Source: a bacterium (GTDB lineage: Bacteria > Cyanobacteriota > Vampirovibrionia > Gastranaerophilales > Gastranaerophilaceae). From it: a stretch of DNA of 64,000 nt. Positions 35,406 to 44,399 of this stretch are shown piece by piece. The first letter of the stretch is position 1, and the number at the start of each line of letters is the position of its first letter. The notes under the pieces were generated by a model that saw only the letters and a list, made by a program, of their open reading frames with translations, was not told the origin of the DNA and did no database searches. Position numbers and translations under genes: made by a program. Location of the stretch: NCBI GenBank assembly GCA_017396025.1, contig JAFQNF010000047.1:19322-83321 (forward strand), written 5' to 3'.

Positions 35406-36545
35406 TTAAGCTACAAATGGATTTGTTGCTTGAAGATTTTTCAATGCTTGATATGCAATTTGTGAATCTTCACTTAATTCACCATTATTCATAGCTTTTT
35501 CATCTTGTAATTTTAAAATTGCTTCAGCTTTTAATTCTTCAATTGTTTGTTGGTTTTTCATTATTTGGTTGATTTGATTTTGCTCGTTTTGTTCAGCAGC
35601 TTTTTCTCTTTCTGTTTTACCAGTGATTTTTTTAGTAATTTTGCCCATTACAAATGAACCAAGCATACCGCAAGCACAACCAACAATAGCACCGATTGCT
35701 GTACCATAACCAGGAACCACAGAACCAATTGCTGCACCAATTTTAGTACCAGCCAAAGCTGAACCTGCAGCAGCTCCTAATGCAGTACCTATATATTCAC
35801 CACCAATAAAACCTATTGTATCGCCAACAACTTTTATTGCTGATTTACCTGTTTGTTTAAGTCCTTTTTCAAAACCAAGTTCTTTAAATGTAGGATATAC
35901 TTCACTAATACCTTCCATAATTCCACTGAATGCAAGCATAAAGCTAGCACCAGAAGCTTTCATAAATTTGCCAAATTTACCAAGTTTAGATGTTGTAGAA
36001 ACTACTTCTGCAGTAATTTGTTTACCTGCTGCACCAGCTGCTGCTTTAGCTGCTTTTGCTTCAGCCTTTGCTGCTGCTCTTGTTGTAAAGAAGTTTGGTT
36101 TAGCAACCGCTTTTTCTGCTGCTTTTGCTGCTTTATCAGCAGTTTTTATAGCTTTTGCTTGTGCTGCTGTTGCAGATTTAATATCAACAAATGTTCTTTT
36201 TGATTGATTTGCTGTTTCTATGAAATTTGCTAATCTTGAAGTAAATTTTCCTTCACCCTTTTTTAATAATTTTTGAAATGCTTCTATATTTCTACCATCA
36301 ACAGTTTTCATAGCTTCTGTTGCTGCACCACTTAATTTTTTATTTCTTTTTAAAAAGTTTAAAAGAGGAATACCTTCAAAAATAGCTGCGCTACCTGCTG
36401 AACTTTTTGCGTTTGATGTAAATGTATCAGGCGCTTGAGTTAAAGCTTCACCTTTTACATATTTAACTAATTTAGTTACATCGTCTTGCATATTTGCTTG
36501 AGATGCTTTATTTATCATATTTGTTGAACTAATTGAACTTACCAT
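35406..36545 (-). CDS. Ala/Gly-rich protein with glycine-zipper segments, function unknown
   Basis: A 379-residue protein I do not recognise. An Ala/Lys-rich helical block (about residues 120-180, many AKAAEKA-type words) is followed by a hydrophobic Gly/Ala-zipper region (about 240-310: GGEYIGTALGAAAGSALAG, GAAIGSVVPGYG, GCACGMLGSFVMG) and a charged C-terminal helix. Glycine zippers often insert into or associate with membranes. There is no classical signal peptide. ATG 36545 has AAAGGA at seven bases. It is monocistronic with its own terminator. Confidence 0.75.
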   Translation of the reverse strand: MVSSISSTNMINKASQANMQDDVTKLVKYVKGEALTQAPDTFTSNAKSSAGSAAIFEGIPLLNFLKRNKKLSGAATEAMKTVDGRNIEAFQKLLKKGEGKFTSRLANFIETANQSKRTFVDIKSATAAQAKAIKTADKAAKAAEKAVAKPNFFTTRAAAKAEAKAAKAAAGAAGKQITAEVVSTTSKLGKFGKFMKASGASFMLAFSGIMEGISEVYPTFKELGFEKGLKQTGKSAIKVVGDTIGFIGGEYIGTALGAAAGSALAGTKIGAAIGSVVPGYGTAIGAIVGCACGMLGSFVMGKITKKITGKTEREKAAEQNEQNQINQIMKNQQTIEELKAEAILKLQDEKAMNNGELSEDSQIAYQALKNLQATNPFVA

Positions 36546-36657
36546 ATAATGGTCCTTTAACCTTTTCTACACATGTATATAAAGTATTTTTGAACATGCA
36601 AATTTACTTTTTTTGTAACTTTTGTAAACTTTATGAAGAACATTAATTTAACTAAGA

Positions 36658-36686
36658 TTTTCAAGCATTATAAAAGTTGTTATAAT
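36658..36686 (+). promoter_or_regulatory. Likely promoter of the secreted-protein gene
   Basis: TTTTCA (36658-36663), 17 bases, consensus TATAAT (36681-36686), about 35 bases before ATG 36722. Confidence 0.45.
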
Positions 36687-36721
36687 TGTAGTTAAGATAC
36701 TTGAAATTATAGAGAGGTAAT

Positions 36722-37180
36722 ATGAAAAATATTTGCTTTTTACTTGCGTTTTTGACTGTATTGACAGCAATGCCATCATATGCAGTAAAAATAATTGTTA
36801 ATAATGAAAATGATAGAATTGTATATTCACGTTCATCTTTTGCTGCTGATGATACAAATTATGACATCGACGAACCAGAAGTTACAAAAAAAATAGTTAA
36901 AACATCATATTTTAAAAGAGCAGGATTAAACCCTGAAGCAGACCAACACCTATTATATTTGTTAGGTAAAGATTTCAGAACAGAACTAGCAGGAACTCAA
37001 TGGAATTATGAAGATGAGCAAGTAGTTACAGAAGTTCAAGAAGTTGAAACAGTTGTAAAATCAGAATATCAAGAACAACTTGAACGCCTAAAACGCGGTT
37101 CCAGAGAAGCTGCTGATTATTATATGATTGATATGACAAAAAACCCAAATAACCTTGTTCCATCTGGTTATTTAGAATAA
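36722..37180 (+). CDS. Secreted protein of unknown function
   Basis: A 152-residue protein with a clear Sec signal peptide (MKNICFLLAFLTVLTAMPSYA, cut after SYA). The mature part is acidic with a glutamate/valine-rich stretch (EQVVTEVQEVETVV) and ends in a helical segment; no domain is recognised. GAGAGG precedes the ATG by four bases. It lies upstream of murF on the same strand, so read-through could reach the cell-wall gene cluster. Confidence 0.75.
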   Translation: MKNICFLLAFLTVLTAMPSYAVKIIVNNENDRIVYSRSSFAADDTNYDIDEPEVTKKIVKTSYFKRAGLNPEADQHLLYLLGKDFRTELAGTQWNYEDEQVVTEVQEVETVVKSEYQEQLERLKRGSREAADYYMIDMTKNPNNLVPSGYLE

Positions 37181-37200
37181 TTTTTAAGATATTAATTTTT

Positions 37201-37248
37201 TATCCCCAACTTACTCTTTTATGGTAAAATTAGAGCAGATTGGGGATA
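37201..37248 (+). promoter_or_regulatory. 9-bp inverted repeat around a -10 element, with Shine-Dalgarno in the 3' arm
   Basis: TATCCCCAA (37201-37209) and TTGGGGATA (37240-37248) are perfect reverse complements. TAAAAT (37225-37230), a likely -10, lies between them, and the right arm supplies the GGGGA ribosome binding site of murF. The layout matches 22471-22518. Confidence 0.6.
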
Positions 37249-37251
37249 TTT

Positions 37252-38571
37252 ATGAAGCTTAGTTTAAGTGAGATAGTTAACGCTTGCGGAGCAAAATTTA
37301 TAAAGGGTGTTGAAAGTCAAGATATGTTTGGTTTTTCAACCGATACAAGAACCATTAAAAAAGGTGAAATTTATATTCCCTTAAAAGGTGAAACTTTTGA
37401 TGGTGAAAATTTTATTGAAAATGCGCTAAAGGCTGGCGCAAACGGTTATTTCACTTCTGATTCTAGAAAAATATTTGATACTGCTGAATTTGCGCTTTTA
37501 GTTGATGATACAAAAGAAGCATATTTAAAACTTGCTAATTATTACAAGACAAAAATAAATCCTTATACAATCGCAATTACAGGTAGCAGTGGAAAAACAA
37601 CTGTTAAAGAGATGATATATAGCGTATTTAAAAACGCAGATAATACAGTAAAATCAATTTTAAACCATAACAACGAAATTGGTTTGTGCCAAACACTTGG
37701 TTCTCTTGAAGAAGGAACTAAATATTTAATTGTTGAAATGGGTATGCGTGGCTTGGGCGAAATAGAACTTTTATCTAAATATGCACAGCCTGATATTGCC
37801 GTTATTGTTAACGCCGGAAGTGCCCATATAGGCAGACTTGGCTCACTTTTAAATATTGCAAAAGCAAAATTTGAAATCGCAAAATATTTACACCCACAAG
37901 GTATTTTAATTGCACACGACAATCCATTAATAAAACAAGTAAATGATGATAAACATAATACTTTTTACTTTAGTTTAAACGATAAAAACCTTAAAATTAC
38001 AGCAATGACATCAGATAGTTGTGAATTCATATATAAAGGTGAAACATATAAACTTAATGTAAGTGGAGAACACAATGTTCAAAATGCTTTAAGTGTGATT
38101 GAAGCAGGACTTTTTGCGGGTTTAAAACCTGAAGTTATTGCAAAAGGGTTAGAAGAATTTTCACCTATTGAAAAAAGATGGGATATAGAAGACATTTGTG
38201 GATTTAAAGTTATTAATGACAGTTACAATTCAAATCCAGAATCAGTTAAAGCTGCACTAAAAACTTTCTTGTCTTTCACTCCGAATCCAAAATCAGTTGT
38301 TCTTGGCGACATGGGAGAACTTGGTTTAAACGAAGAAGAATATCATACTCAAACAGGTGAATTTCTAGATGATTTTGAATGTGATTGGGTTCTAACAATA
38401 GGAGAACTTGCAAAATACATTCAACCAAAAAAATTGAAAACAAAACATTTTGAAACAAAAGAAGAACTTGCTAATTTTATAAAAACAGAGCTTCCAAAGG
38501 GTTCTAATATCTTATTAAAAGCTTCAAGATTTATGAAATTTGAGCAAATTATTGAGGAGCTTAAAAAATAA
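37252..38571 (+). CDS. murF: UDP-N-acetylmuramoyl-tripeptide-D-alanyl-D-alanine ligase
   Basis: Adds the D-Ala-D-Ala dipeptide to UDP-MurNAc-tripeptide. Mur ligase marks: N-terminal FSTDTRTIKKGEIYIPLKG, ATP loop AITGSSGKTTVKEM, NHNNEIGL, VEMGMRGLGE, and INDSYNSNPESVKAAL in the C-terminal domain. ATG 37252 gives 439 residues, with GGGGA just upstream. First gene of a tightly packed cluster of peptidoglycan genes; its stop overlaps the mraY start. Confidence 0.96.
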   Translation: MKLSLSEIVNACGAKFIKGVESQDMFGFSTDTRTIKKGEIYIPLKGETFDGENFIENALKAGANGYFTSDSRKIFDTAEFALLVDDTKEAYLKLANYYKTKINPYTIAITGSSGKTTVKEMIYSVFKNADNTVKSILNHNNEIGLCQTLGSLEEGTKYLIVEMGMRGLGEIELLSKYAQPDIAVIVNAGSAHIGRLGSLLNIAKAKFEIAKYLHPQGILIAHDNPLIKQVNDDKHNTFYFSLNDKNLKITAMTSDSCEFIYKGETYKLNVSGEHNVQNALSVIEAGLFAGLKPEVIAKGLEEFSPIEKRWDIEDICGFKVINDSYNSNPESVKAALKTFLSFTPNPKSVVLGDMGELGLNEEEYHTQTGEFLDDFECDWVLTIGELAKYIQPKKLKTKHFETKEELANFIKTELPKGSNILLKASRFMKFEQIIEELKK

Positions 38572-39545
38572 TGGGATTTAATAGACTTATAATTGTATCT
38601 TTATTAGTGGCGTTTGTTTTAACGTTATTGTTAGGTGTTGTTTATATTGAGTTTTTAAAGAAGAAAATGTTTACTCAATATATTTTGGAAGATGCGCCAG
38701 AAAACCATGCAAAAAAAGCTGGCACACCAACAACTGGTGGTGTATTTATTGTTGTTTCTGTTATTTTGGCATCTTTAGCAACATTAACAATGAATCAAAG
38801 CTTAACAACATCAGCATTAATCGTATTAATGACTTTCTTATTTTTCATGCTTGCTGGTTTAAAAGATGATTTGGGAAAAATTAAAGAAAAACAAAATAAA
38901 GGTGGTTTAACACCAAGAAATAAGCTATTTTTCCAAATTGCAATTGCACTATTACCATCACTATATATGACTTTAACAGGTCAAACTTTCTTAAGTTTGG
39001 GTCATTTTAGTTTTGATATTCAGTATTTATATCCATTTTTTGCAATTTTCTTTATGACAGGAGTATCTAACGCTGTAAATTTAACAGATGGCTTAGACGG
39101 CTTAGCTAGTGCGAATACAGCTGTTGCAATGGCTGCTTGCACAGCATTTTGTGTTATGACGGGACAAACTGATTTGGCTATTATTTCTGCTGCAACAATG
39201 GGGGCAGTAATTGGATTTTTACACTTTAATAAATTCCCTGCAAAGGTTTTTATGGGTGATACAGGTTCATTGGCTCTAGGAGGTTTGCTTGCAACAATAG
39301 CGGTTATGGGTAAATTTGAATTATGGATTTTATTAATTGGTTTTGTTTTCTTCTGTGAAACAATGTCTGTAATATTACAAGTAACAAGCTTTAAATTGAC
39401 AGGAAAAAGAATTTTTAAAATGAGTCCAATTCACCACCATTTTGAATTATGTGGTTGGAGTGAAAACAAAATTGTTACAGTATTTTCTCTAGTTAGTTTG
39501 GTATTTTGCTCACTAGCTGTATGGTTGTTTAATCTTTTATGGTAG
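38571..39545 (+). CDS. mraY: Phospho-N-acetylmuramoyl-pentapeptide transferase
   Basis: Integral membrane enzyme that makes lipid I from UDP-MurNAc-pentapeptide and undecaprenyl phosphate. Visible: AGTPTTGGVFIV, GLKDDLGK, NAVNLTDGLDGLA, FMGDTGSLALGG and the HHHFEL histidine cluster near the C-terminus, on about ten hydrophobic segments over 324 residues. TAATG junction with murF. Confidence 0.96.
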   Translation: MGFNRLIIVSLLVAFVLTLLLGVVYIEFLKKKMFTQYILEDAPENHAKKAGTPTTGGVFIVVSVILASLATLTMNQSLTTSALIVLMTFLFFMLAGLKDDLGKIKEKQNKGGLTPRNKLFFQIAIALLPSLYMTLTGQTFLSLGHFSFDIQYLYPFFAIFFMTGVSNAVNLTDGLDGLASANTAVAMAACTAFCVMTGQTDLAIISAATMGAVIGFLHFNKFPAKVFMGDTGSLALGGLLATIAVMGKFELWILLIGFVFFCETMSVILQVTSFKLTGKRIFKMSPIHHHFELCGWSENKIVTVFSLVSLVFCSLAVWLFNLLW

Positions 39546-39551
39546 GTAGTT

Positions 39552-40904
39552 ATGAAAAGAAAATGGCTTGATAAAAAAGTTTTAATATTGGGTTTATCAA
39601 AAAGTGGTTGTGCAGCTGCAAGATATCTTTCTGATAAAGGTGCTGATTGTTTTATAACAGAGTTTAAACCGTTGCAAGATAAAGATAGAGAGCTAGTTTG
39701 TGAACTTGAAAAAGAAGGTATTAGAGTTGAAACAGGTGGGCATAGTGATGAATTTTTAGATGAATCATATATTGCAATTACAAGTCCTGGAATACCACCT
39801 AAAAGTGAGATTTTTTCTCGTTTAAAGGCAAAAAACATTCCTGTTATCGGTGAAGTTGAACTTGCATATTTAGAAGCAACATCACCATTTGTTGCAATAA
39901 CAGGGACAAATGGTAAAACAACAACAACTTACTTAATGTCACATATTTTATCTAGTGAATATGAGGCTCCCGTTTGCGGAAATATTGGCGTTCCTCCTAC
40001 ATCACTTATAGACAAAAATCCAGATTATTATGTGTGCGAAGTTAGTTCTTTTCAATTGCATAATGCACCAACATTTAGACCACAAATTGCGTGTTTTTTA
40101 ACATTTACTCCAGACCATTTAGATTGGCATGGTGGACTTCAAAATTATTTTGATGATAAGGCTAGTATTTTTCAAAATCATAAACAGCCAATGTATGCTG
40201 TATTTTCTGGAGCAGATGAAACAATTTATCGTTTTTCTAAACAATATAGTGGTGAAAAATTTATTTATGCAAAAGAGTTAGAGCGTAATTGTTGCTATAT
40301 AAAAGATGGAGCAATATTCTTTAAACGTGATAAAGAAGAAGAAATAATTAAGCTAGATGAAATTTCATTAGTTGGTGAGCATAATTACCAAAATACAATG
40401 TGTGCAATTATTGTTGCAAAATTAATTGGAATTTCAAATGAAAATATAAGAGAAAGAATAATGTCTTTCAAAGCGGTTGAACACCGTATTGAATATACAG
40501 CAACAGTTAATGGAAAAGCCTTTTATAATGATTCAAAAGCAACAAATCCAGAGGCTTCTTTTGTTGCAATAAAATCTTTTGAAGGCAAAAAACTTACATT
40601 AATTGCTGGTGGTCGTGATAAAAATACAGACTTAACAGAATTTTGTAAAGACTACATAAATCCTTATGTTTCAACAGTAATTTTGATTGGAGAGGCAACT
40701 CAAAGATTTAAAGAAAATATGGAAACAAATGGATTTAACAATATAATATTGGCAGGCTCATTGGAAGAAGCTATTGATATTTCATTAAATTTAGAAAATG
40801 AAATAGTTCTTTTATCGCCTGCTTGCGCTAGTTACGATATGTTTAATAGCTATGAACACAGAGGAGAAGTGTTTAAAAATTATGTCCAATCCAAATTACA
40901 ATAA
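39552..40904 (+). CDS. murD: UDP-N-acetylmuramoylalanine-D-glutamate ligase
   Basis: Adds D-glutamate to UDP-MurNAc-L-Ala. Motifs: N-terminal VLILGLSKSGCAAARYL, ITSPGIPP, ATP loop AITGTNGKTTT, VCEVSSFQL, TPDHLDWH, EHRIEY, NDSKATNPEA and SPACASYDMF near the end. 450 residues, normal. Six bases after mraY. The tail region overlaps the start of ftsW. Confidence 0.96.
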   Translation: MKRKWLDKKVLILGLSKSGCAAARYLSDKGADCFITEFKPLQDKDRELVCELEKEGIRVETGGHSDEFLDESYIAITSPGIPPKSEIFSRLKAKNIPVIGEVELAYLEATSPFVAITGTNGKTTTTYLMSHILSSEYEAPVCGNIGVPPTSLIDKNPDYYVCEVSSFQLHNAPTFRPQIACFLTFTPDHLDWHGGLQNYFDDKASIFQNHKQPMYAVFSGADETIYRFSKQYSGEKFIYAKELERNCCYIKDGAIFFKRDKEEEIIKLDEISLVGEHNYQNTMCAIIVAKLIGISNENIRERIMSFKAVEHRIEYTATVNGKAFYNDSKATNPEASFVAIKSFEGKKLTLIAGGRDKNTDLTEFCKDYINPYVSTVILIGEATQRFKENMETNGFNNIILAGSLEEAIDISLNLENEIVLLSPACASYDMFNSYEHRGEVFKNYVQSKLQ

Positions 40905-42000
40905 ACCAATATTGTCGCATTACGATAGCACTTTAACTTTTATTGTCCTATTTTTGATAATAATAGGATTCTTAGCTATATTTTCTGCTGGTGCACCAAA
41001 GTGTATTATGCAAGGAACACATTCAACTTTTTTTGTTGCAAGACAATTTGTTTGGTTCATACTGGGTTGTATTGCAATGTTTTCAATAAGCAAAATCAAT
41101 TACAAAATTTTAGATAGATTTTCACTTCCTTTTGCTTGGGGGATAATTTTTCTTTTAATTTGCGTCCATTTTGCTGGTACAACAGTAAATGGTGCTACAA
41201 GATGGTTAACAATTGGACCAATCCAATTTCAACCATCAGAGGCAGCTAAATTATCAGTGATAATGCTTTTAGCTAGTGCCTTTTCTAGAGATGTAAATAT
41301 ATTAAATGGCAAATTATGGAAATACTTTATACCAATATTGGTAATGGTAGGCTTGATTTTTAAACAGCCAAACTTAAGTATGGTAATTATTTTGCTAACA
41401 TCATCTATGTTTATGTATTTTGCAGCTGGCGGCAGTTTAAAAGTTATTGGAACTGCCATTGGCTTTGGCATAGCGGGTTTGAGCGTTGCAATTCAATCAT
41501 TCCAAAAACAAAGAATTATGACTTGGTTAAACCCTGAAGCTGACCCTTATGGTGCTGGTTATAACATTATTCAATCAATGATGGCATTTGTAGCTGGTGG
41601 ATTTTTTGGCGAAGGGTACGGAAACTCAAGGCAAAAACTAGGCTGGTTACCAGAAGGTCATACCGACTTTATTTATGCTGTTTTTGGTGAAGAATTTGGC
41701 TTTATTGGTTGTATATTAATCATTGGTTTATTTTTAGCATTTTTACAAAGAGGACTACTTGTTTCTAATAAATGTGAAGATATTTTTGGCAAACTTTTAG
41801 CAGCTGGTATAACTGTTTCAATTTGTTTGCAAGCCTTTATTAATATTTCAGTTGCAAGTTCTATGCTCCCTGCAACAGGTGTTCCACTTCCATTTATTAG
41901 TTATGGTGGTACATCATTATTTATTACAATGTGTATGATTGGCGTTTTATTAAATGTTTCCAAGAAAAGAATAAGAAGGTTCCCAAATGTCCAACAATAA
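40882..42000 (+). CDS. ftsW: Lipid II polymerase/division protein FtsW (SEDS family)
   Basis: SEDS-family peptidoglycan glycosyltransferase, about ten membrane helices. Typical elements: HYDSTLTFIVLFLIIIGFLAIFSA, GATRWLTIGPIQFQPSEAAKL, AGGFFGEGYGNSRQKLGWLPEGHTDFIYA (in parts) and a C-terminal PFISYGGTSL. I start at ATG 40882 (372 residues), which gives the usual N-terminus, though GAGGAG is 15 bases upstream; ATG 40852 is the alternative. Overlaps murD and murG. Position in a mur cluster favours FtsW over RodA. Confidence 0.9.
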   Translation: MSNPNYNKPILSHYDSTLTFIVLFLIIIGFLAIFSAGAPKCIMQGTHSTFFVARQFVWFILGCIAMFSISKINYKILDRFSLPFAWGIIFLLICVHFAGTTVNGATRWLTIGPIQFQPSEAAKLSVIMLLASAFSRDVNILNGKLWKYFIPILVMVGLIFKQPNLSMVIILLTSSMFMYFAAGGSLKVIGTAIGFGIAGLSVAIQSFQKQRIMTWLNPEADPYGAGYNIIQSMMAFVAGGFFGEGYGNSRQKLGWLPEGHTDFIYAVFGEEFGFIGCILIIGLFLAFLQRGLLVSNKCEDIFGKLLAAGITVSICLQAFINISVASSMLPATGVPLPFISYGGTSLFITMCMIGVLLNVSKKRIRRFPNVQQ

Positions 42001-43099
42001 AGTTTACTTCATATCTGGTGGTGGCACAGGTGGTCACATATATCCAGCTTTTACCGTTGTAGAAAAACTTCTAAAAGAGGATGATACAGAAAAAATTTAT
42101 TTTATTGGTAATCCTAATAATCTTGAATTTGAAATAGCAAAAAATTATCCACAAGTAGAGTTTTTACCTGTTGATGTTTCTGGAATGCCAAGAAAATTAA
42201 ATTTCTCATTATTAAAATGGTGTTTTCAATTATTAAAAGCTTATTTGAAAGCTTGTTCATATGTAAATAAATACAAACCAAATGCAATTTTTACAACAGG
42301 CGGATATGTTTCTGCGCCAATTGTTTTAGCTGCAATTTCAAAAAACAAACCTTATATGATACACGATTGTGATTCAATTCCAGGTTTGGTTTCTAAAATG
42401 GCTGCGCCAAAGGCAAAGGTTGTATCTGTTGCTTTTGAAAATTCAAAAAAATTATTAAAATCAAATAATATTATTTTTAACGGAAATCCTGTTCGAGAAG
42501 CCTTTTTTACAGTAACTAAAAAGGACGCCCGCTCTAAGTTAAATATTCCAGAGGATAAAACAGTTATATTTGCTATGGGTGGTTCACAAGGTGCAAAAAC
42601 AATAAATACAGCTATGGCAAGGTTATTAAAAACTTTAGCTGAAGAATTTAATGCTTTTGTTATTATGCAAACAGGCAAGAAAAATATTGATGAAGTAACT
42701 ATTGAACTTGAAGAAATTTATCCAGAATTTAAAAATAATTCTAATATAATGGTTAGACCATATTTTGATGAAATGGTTTATCCATTAAAAGCTTCAGATG
42801 TTGTAGTTGCAAGAGCTGGTTCTGTTAGTTTAACAGAAATTTTGCAATGTAATTTGGCTTCAATTCTTGTTCCATATCCTTATGCAGCACAAGACCATCA
42901 AAGAAAAAATGCAAAAGAAATGTGCGAAAAAGGTGTTTCATTATATTTAGAAGATTCTGAATGCAGCGAAGAAAATTTATTATTTAAGATAAAAGAAATT
43001 TTGTCAAAAATTGAACCTATGAGTGCAAGAGCAAAAGAACTTGCAAAAACAAATCCAACAGAAGAAATTGTTAAACAATTAAAAAGCATTATTAGATGA
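41987..43099 (+). CDS. murG: Undecaprenyldiphospho-muramoylpentapeptide GlcNAc transferase
   Basis: Adds GlcNAc to lipid I to give lipid II on the inner face of the membrane. N-terminal FISGGGTGGHIYPAF, TTGGYVSAPI, GNPVREAFF, GGSQGAKTIN and a C-terminal ARAGSVSLTEI with PYPYAAQDHQRKNA are all standard. 370 residues. Start overlaps ftsW by 14 bases, stop overlaps folC by four. murC and murB, which usually follow, are absent here. Confidence 0.96.
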   Translation: MSNNKVYFISGGGTGGHIYPAFTVVEKLLKEDDTEKIYFIGNPNNLEFEIAKNYPQVEFLPVDVSGMPRKLNFSLLKWCFQLLKAYLKACSYVNKYKPNAIFTTGGYVSAPIVLAAISKNKPYMIHDCDSIPGLVSKMAAPKAKVVSVAFENSKKLLKSNNIIFNGNPVREAFFTVTKKDARSKLNIPEDKTVIFAMGGSQGAKTINTAMARLLKTLAEEFNAFVIMQTGKKNIDEVTIELEEIYPEFKNNSNIMVRPYFDEMVYPLKASDVVVARAGSVSLTEILQCNLASILVPYPYAAQDHQRKNAKEMCEKGVSLYLEDSECSEENLLFKIKEILSKIEPMSARAKELAKTNPTEEIVKQLKSIIR

Positions 43100-44361
43100 T
43101 ATATGATGAAACAGTTAAACTCTTGCAATCACAAGGCAAGTTTTATATTAATTTAGGATTAGAGCGCATTGAAGCTGCGCTTCACAAACTTGGTAATCCA
43201 CAAAAAAATATGGAAGTAATTCATATTGCTGGTACTAATGGAAAAGGTAGTGTTGCTTCAACATTAGCTAATATTTTAAGATGTGCTGGGTTCAATGTTG
43301 GCTTATATACTAGCCCTCATTTGGTTGAATATACAGAGAGAATAAGAATAAACAATGTTGAAATTTCAAAAGAAGATTTTGCAAAGTATGTTTCTAATGT
43401 TTGTGAACTTGCTGATAATTTAACAGAATTTGAAATACTTACAGCCGCTGCTTTTAAATATTTTTCTGATAAAAAAGTTGATTATGTTGTATTAGAAACA
43501 GGGCTTGGCGGAAGATATGATGCAACCAATGTCTGTGAAAATACTTTGGCTATAATAACTTCGATTTCTTTAGATCATACAGATAGACTTGGTGATACAT
43601 ACGAAAAAATCGCATACGAAAAGGCTGGAATAATAAAAGAAAATTCAACTGTAATTACAGCTAGTTATAATAAGGGTTTTGAAACAATCTGGCATGTTGC
43701 TCAAGAAAAAAATGCAAAATTAATTTGTGTTGATTATGAAGTTGAAATGGAATATACAAATGCGCAGAATTACGCTGTAATTGATGGTGAAAAATGTGAA
43801 TTTCCATTGCTTGGATTGTATCAGAGACAGAATTTGGCTTTGGTTTTAGAAGCTTGCAGGGTTCTAAATATTTCTTTTGATTTTATTAAAAAAGGTTTGG
43901 AAACAACTAAATGGGCTGCAAGATTAGAATATAAAAAAGAAAAAAATATTTTAATAGATGGTGCGCACAATCCAGATAGCGCGCTAGAATTACGAAAAAG
44001 TTTAGATTTTTATTTTAAAAATGAAAAGAAAATATTTATTTATTCGACGATAGATACAAAGGATTACAAGGCTATTGCAGATATTCTTTTTGCTCCAGAT
44101 GATGAAATTTATTATTTAGAGTTTAATCATAAAAATGCTGTAAGTTTTGAACAATATAGAAATGATGTTCCACAACGAAAGCTCAAAAGAATAGAAAATT
44201 TAGAAGAACTTTTAAAAAGAAATGAACTAAAAGTAATTACTGGTAGTCTTTATATGATAGGCGAAATTTGGACGGATGGAATCCAGAAAAGCGAAAGTGA
44301 AACGAGTGACAGCGATAGCGAACGAGTGACAACTGAAGCCAAAGAAATTTTAAGAGAGTGA
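43096..44361 (+). CDS. folC: Folylpolyglutamate/dihydrofolate synthase with repeat-encoded tail
   Basis: Adds glutamate residues to folates. Mur-ligase-like fold: VIHIAGTNGKGSVASTLA, GLYTSPHLVEYTERIRIN, LETGLGGRYDATN, SLDHTDRLG, and IDGAHNPDSA. The family core ends near GSLYMIGEIW; the last 30 or so residues (Ser/Glu-rich, SESETSDSDSE) are encoded by a copy of the family A repeat at 44268-44369. Thus an intergenic element has become coding sequence. Last gene of the murF-folC run, coupled to murG by ATGA. Confidence 0.92.
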   Translation: MIYDETVKLLQSQGKFYINLGLERIEAALHKLGNPQKNMEVIHIAGTNGKGSVASTLANILRCAGFNVGLYTSPHLVEYTERIRINNVEISKEDFAKYVSNVCELADNLTEFEILTAAAFKYFSDKKVDYVVLETGLGGRYDATNVCENTLAIITSISLDHTDRLGDTYEKIAYEKAGIIKENSTVITASYNKGFETIWHVAQEKNAKLICVDYEVEMEYTNAQNYAVIDGEKCEFPLLGLYQRQNLALVLEACRVLNISFDFIKKGLETTKWAARLEYKKEKNILIDGAHNPDSALELRKSLDFYFKNEKKIFIYSTIDTKDYKAIADILFAPDDEIYYLEFNHKNAVSFEQYRNDVPQRKLKRIENLEELLKRNELKVITGSLYMIGEIWTDGIQKSESETSDSDSERVTTEAKEILRE

Positions 44362-44369
44362 AATTTGCG
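44268..44369. repeat. Family A repeat copy, partly inside folC
   Basis: This segment aligns across its length with the 98-bp units at 16498-16693: shared words include gcgaaattt, ggacgga, agtgaaacgag, gcgatagc, gagt-acaact and aaagaaattt. It begins inside the folC frame and ends just after the folC stop. Confidence 0.75.
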
Positions 44370-44374
44370 TAAAA

Positions 44375-44399
44375 AAAGAGATGCAATAAGCATCTCTTT
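44375..44399. terminator. Bidirectional rho-independent terminator
   Basis: AAAGAGATGC/GCATCTCTTT stem with A- and T-rich flanks serves folC on the plus strand and the Hsp20-like gene on the minus strand. Confidence 0.85.

Noticed and set aside
35853..36203. Cys/Phe-rich frame opposite the Ala/Gly-rich gene
   Set aside because: It is the antisense shadow of an Ala/Lys-rich coding region.
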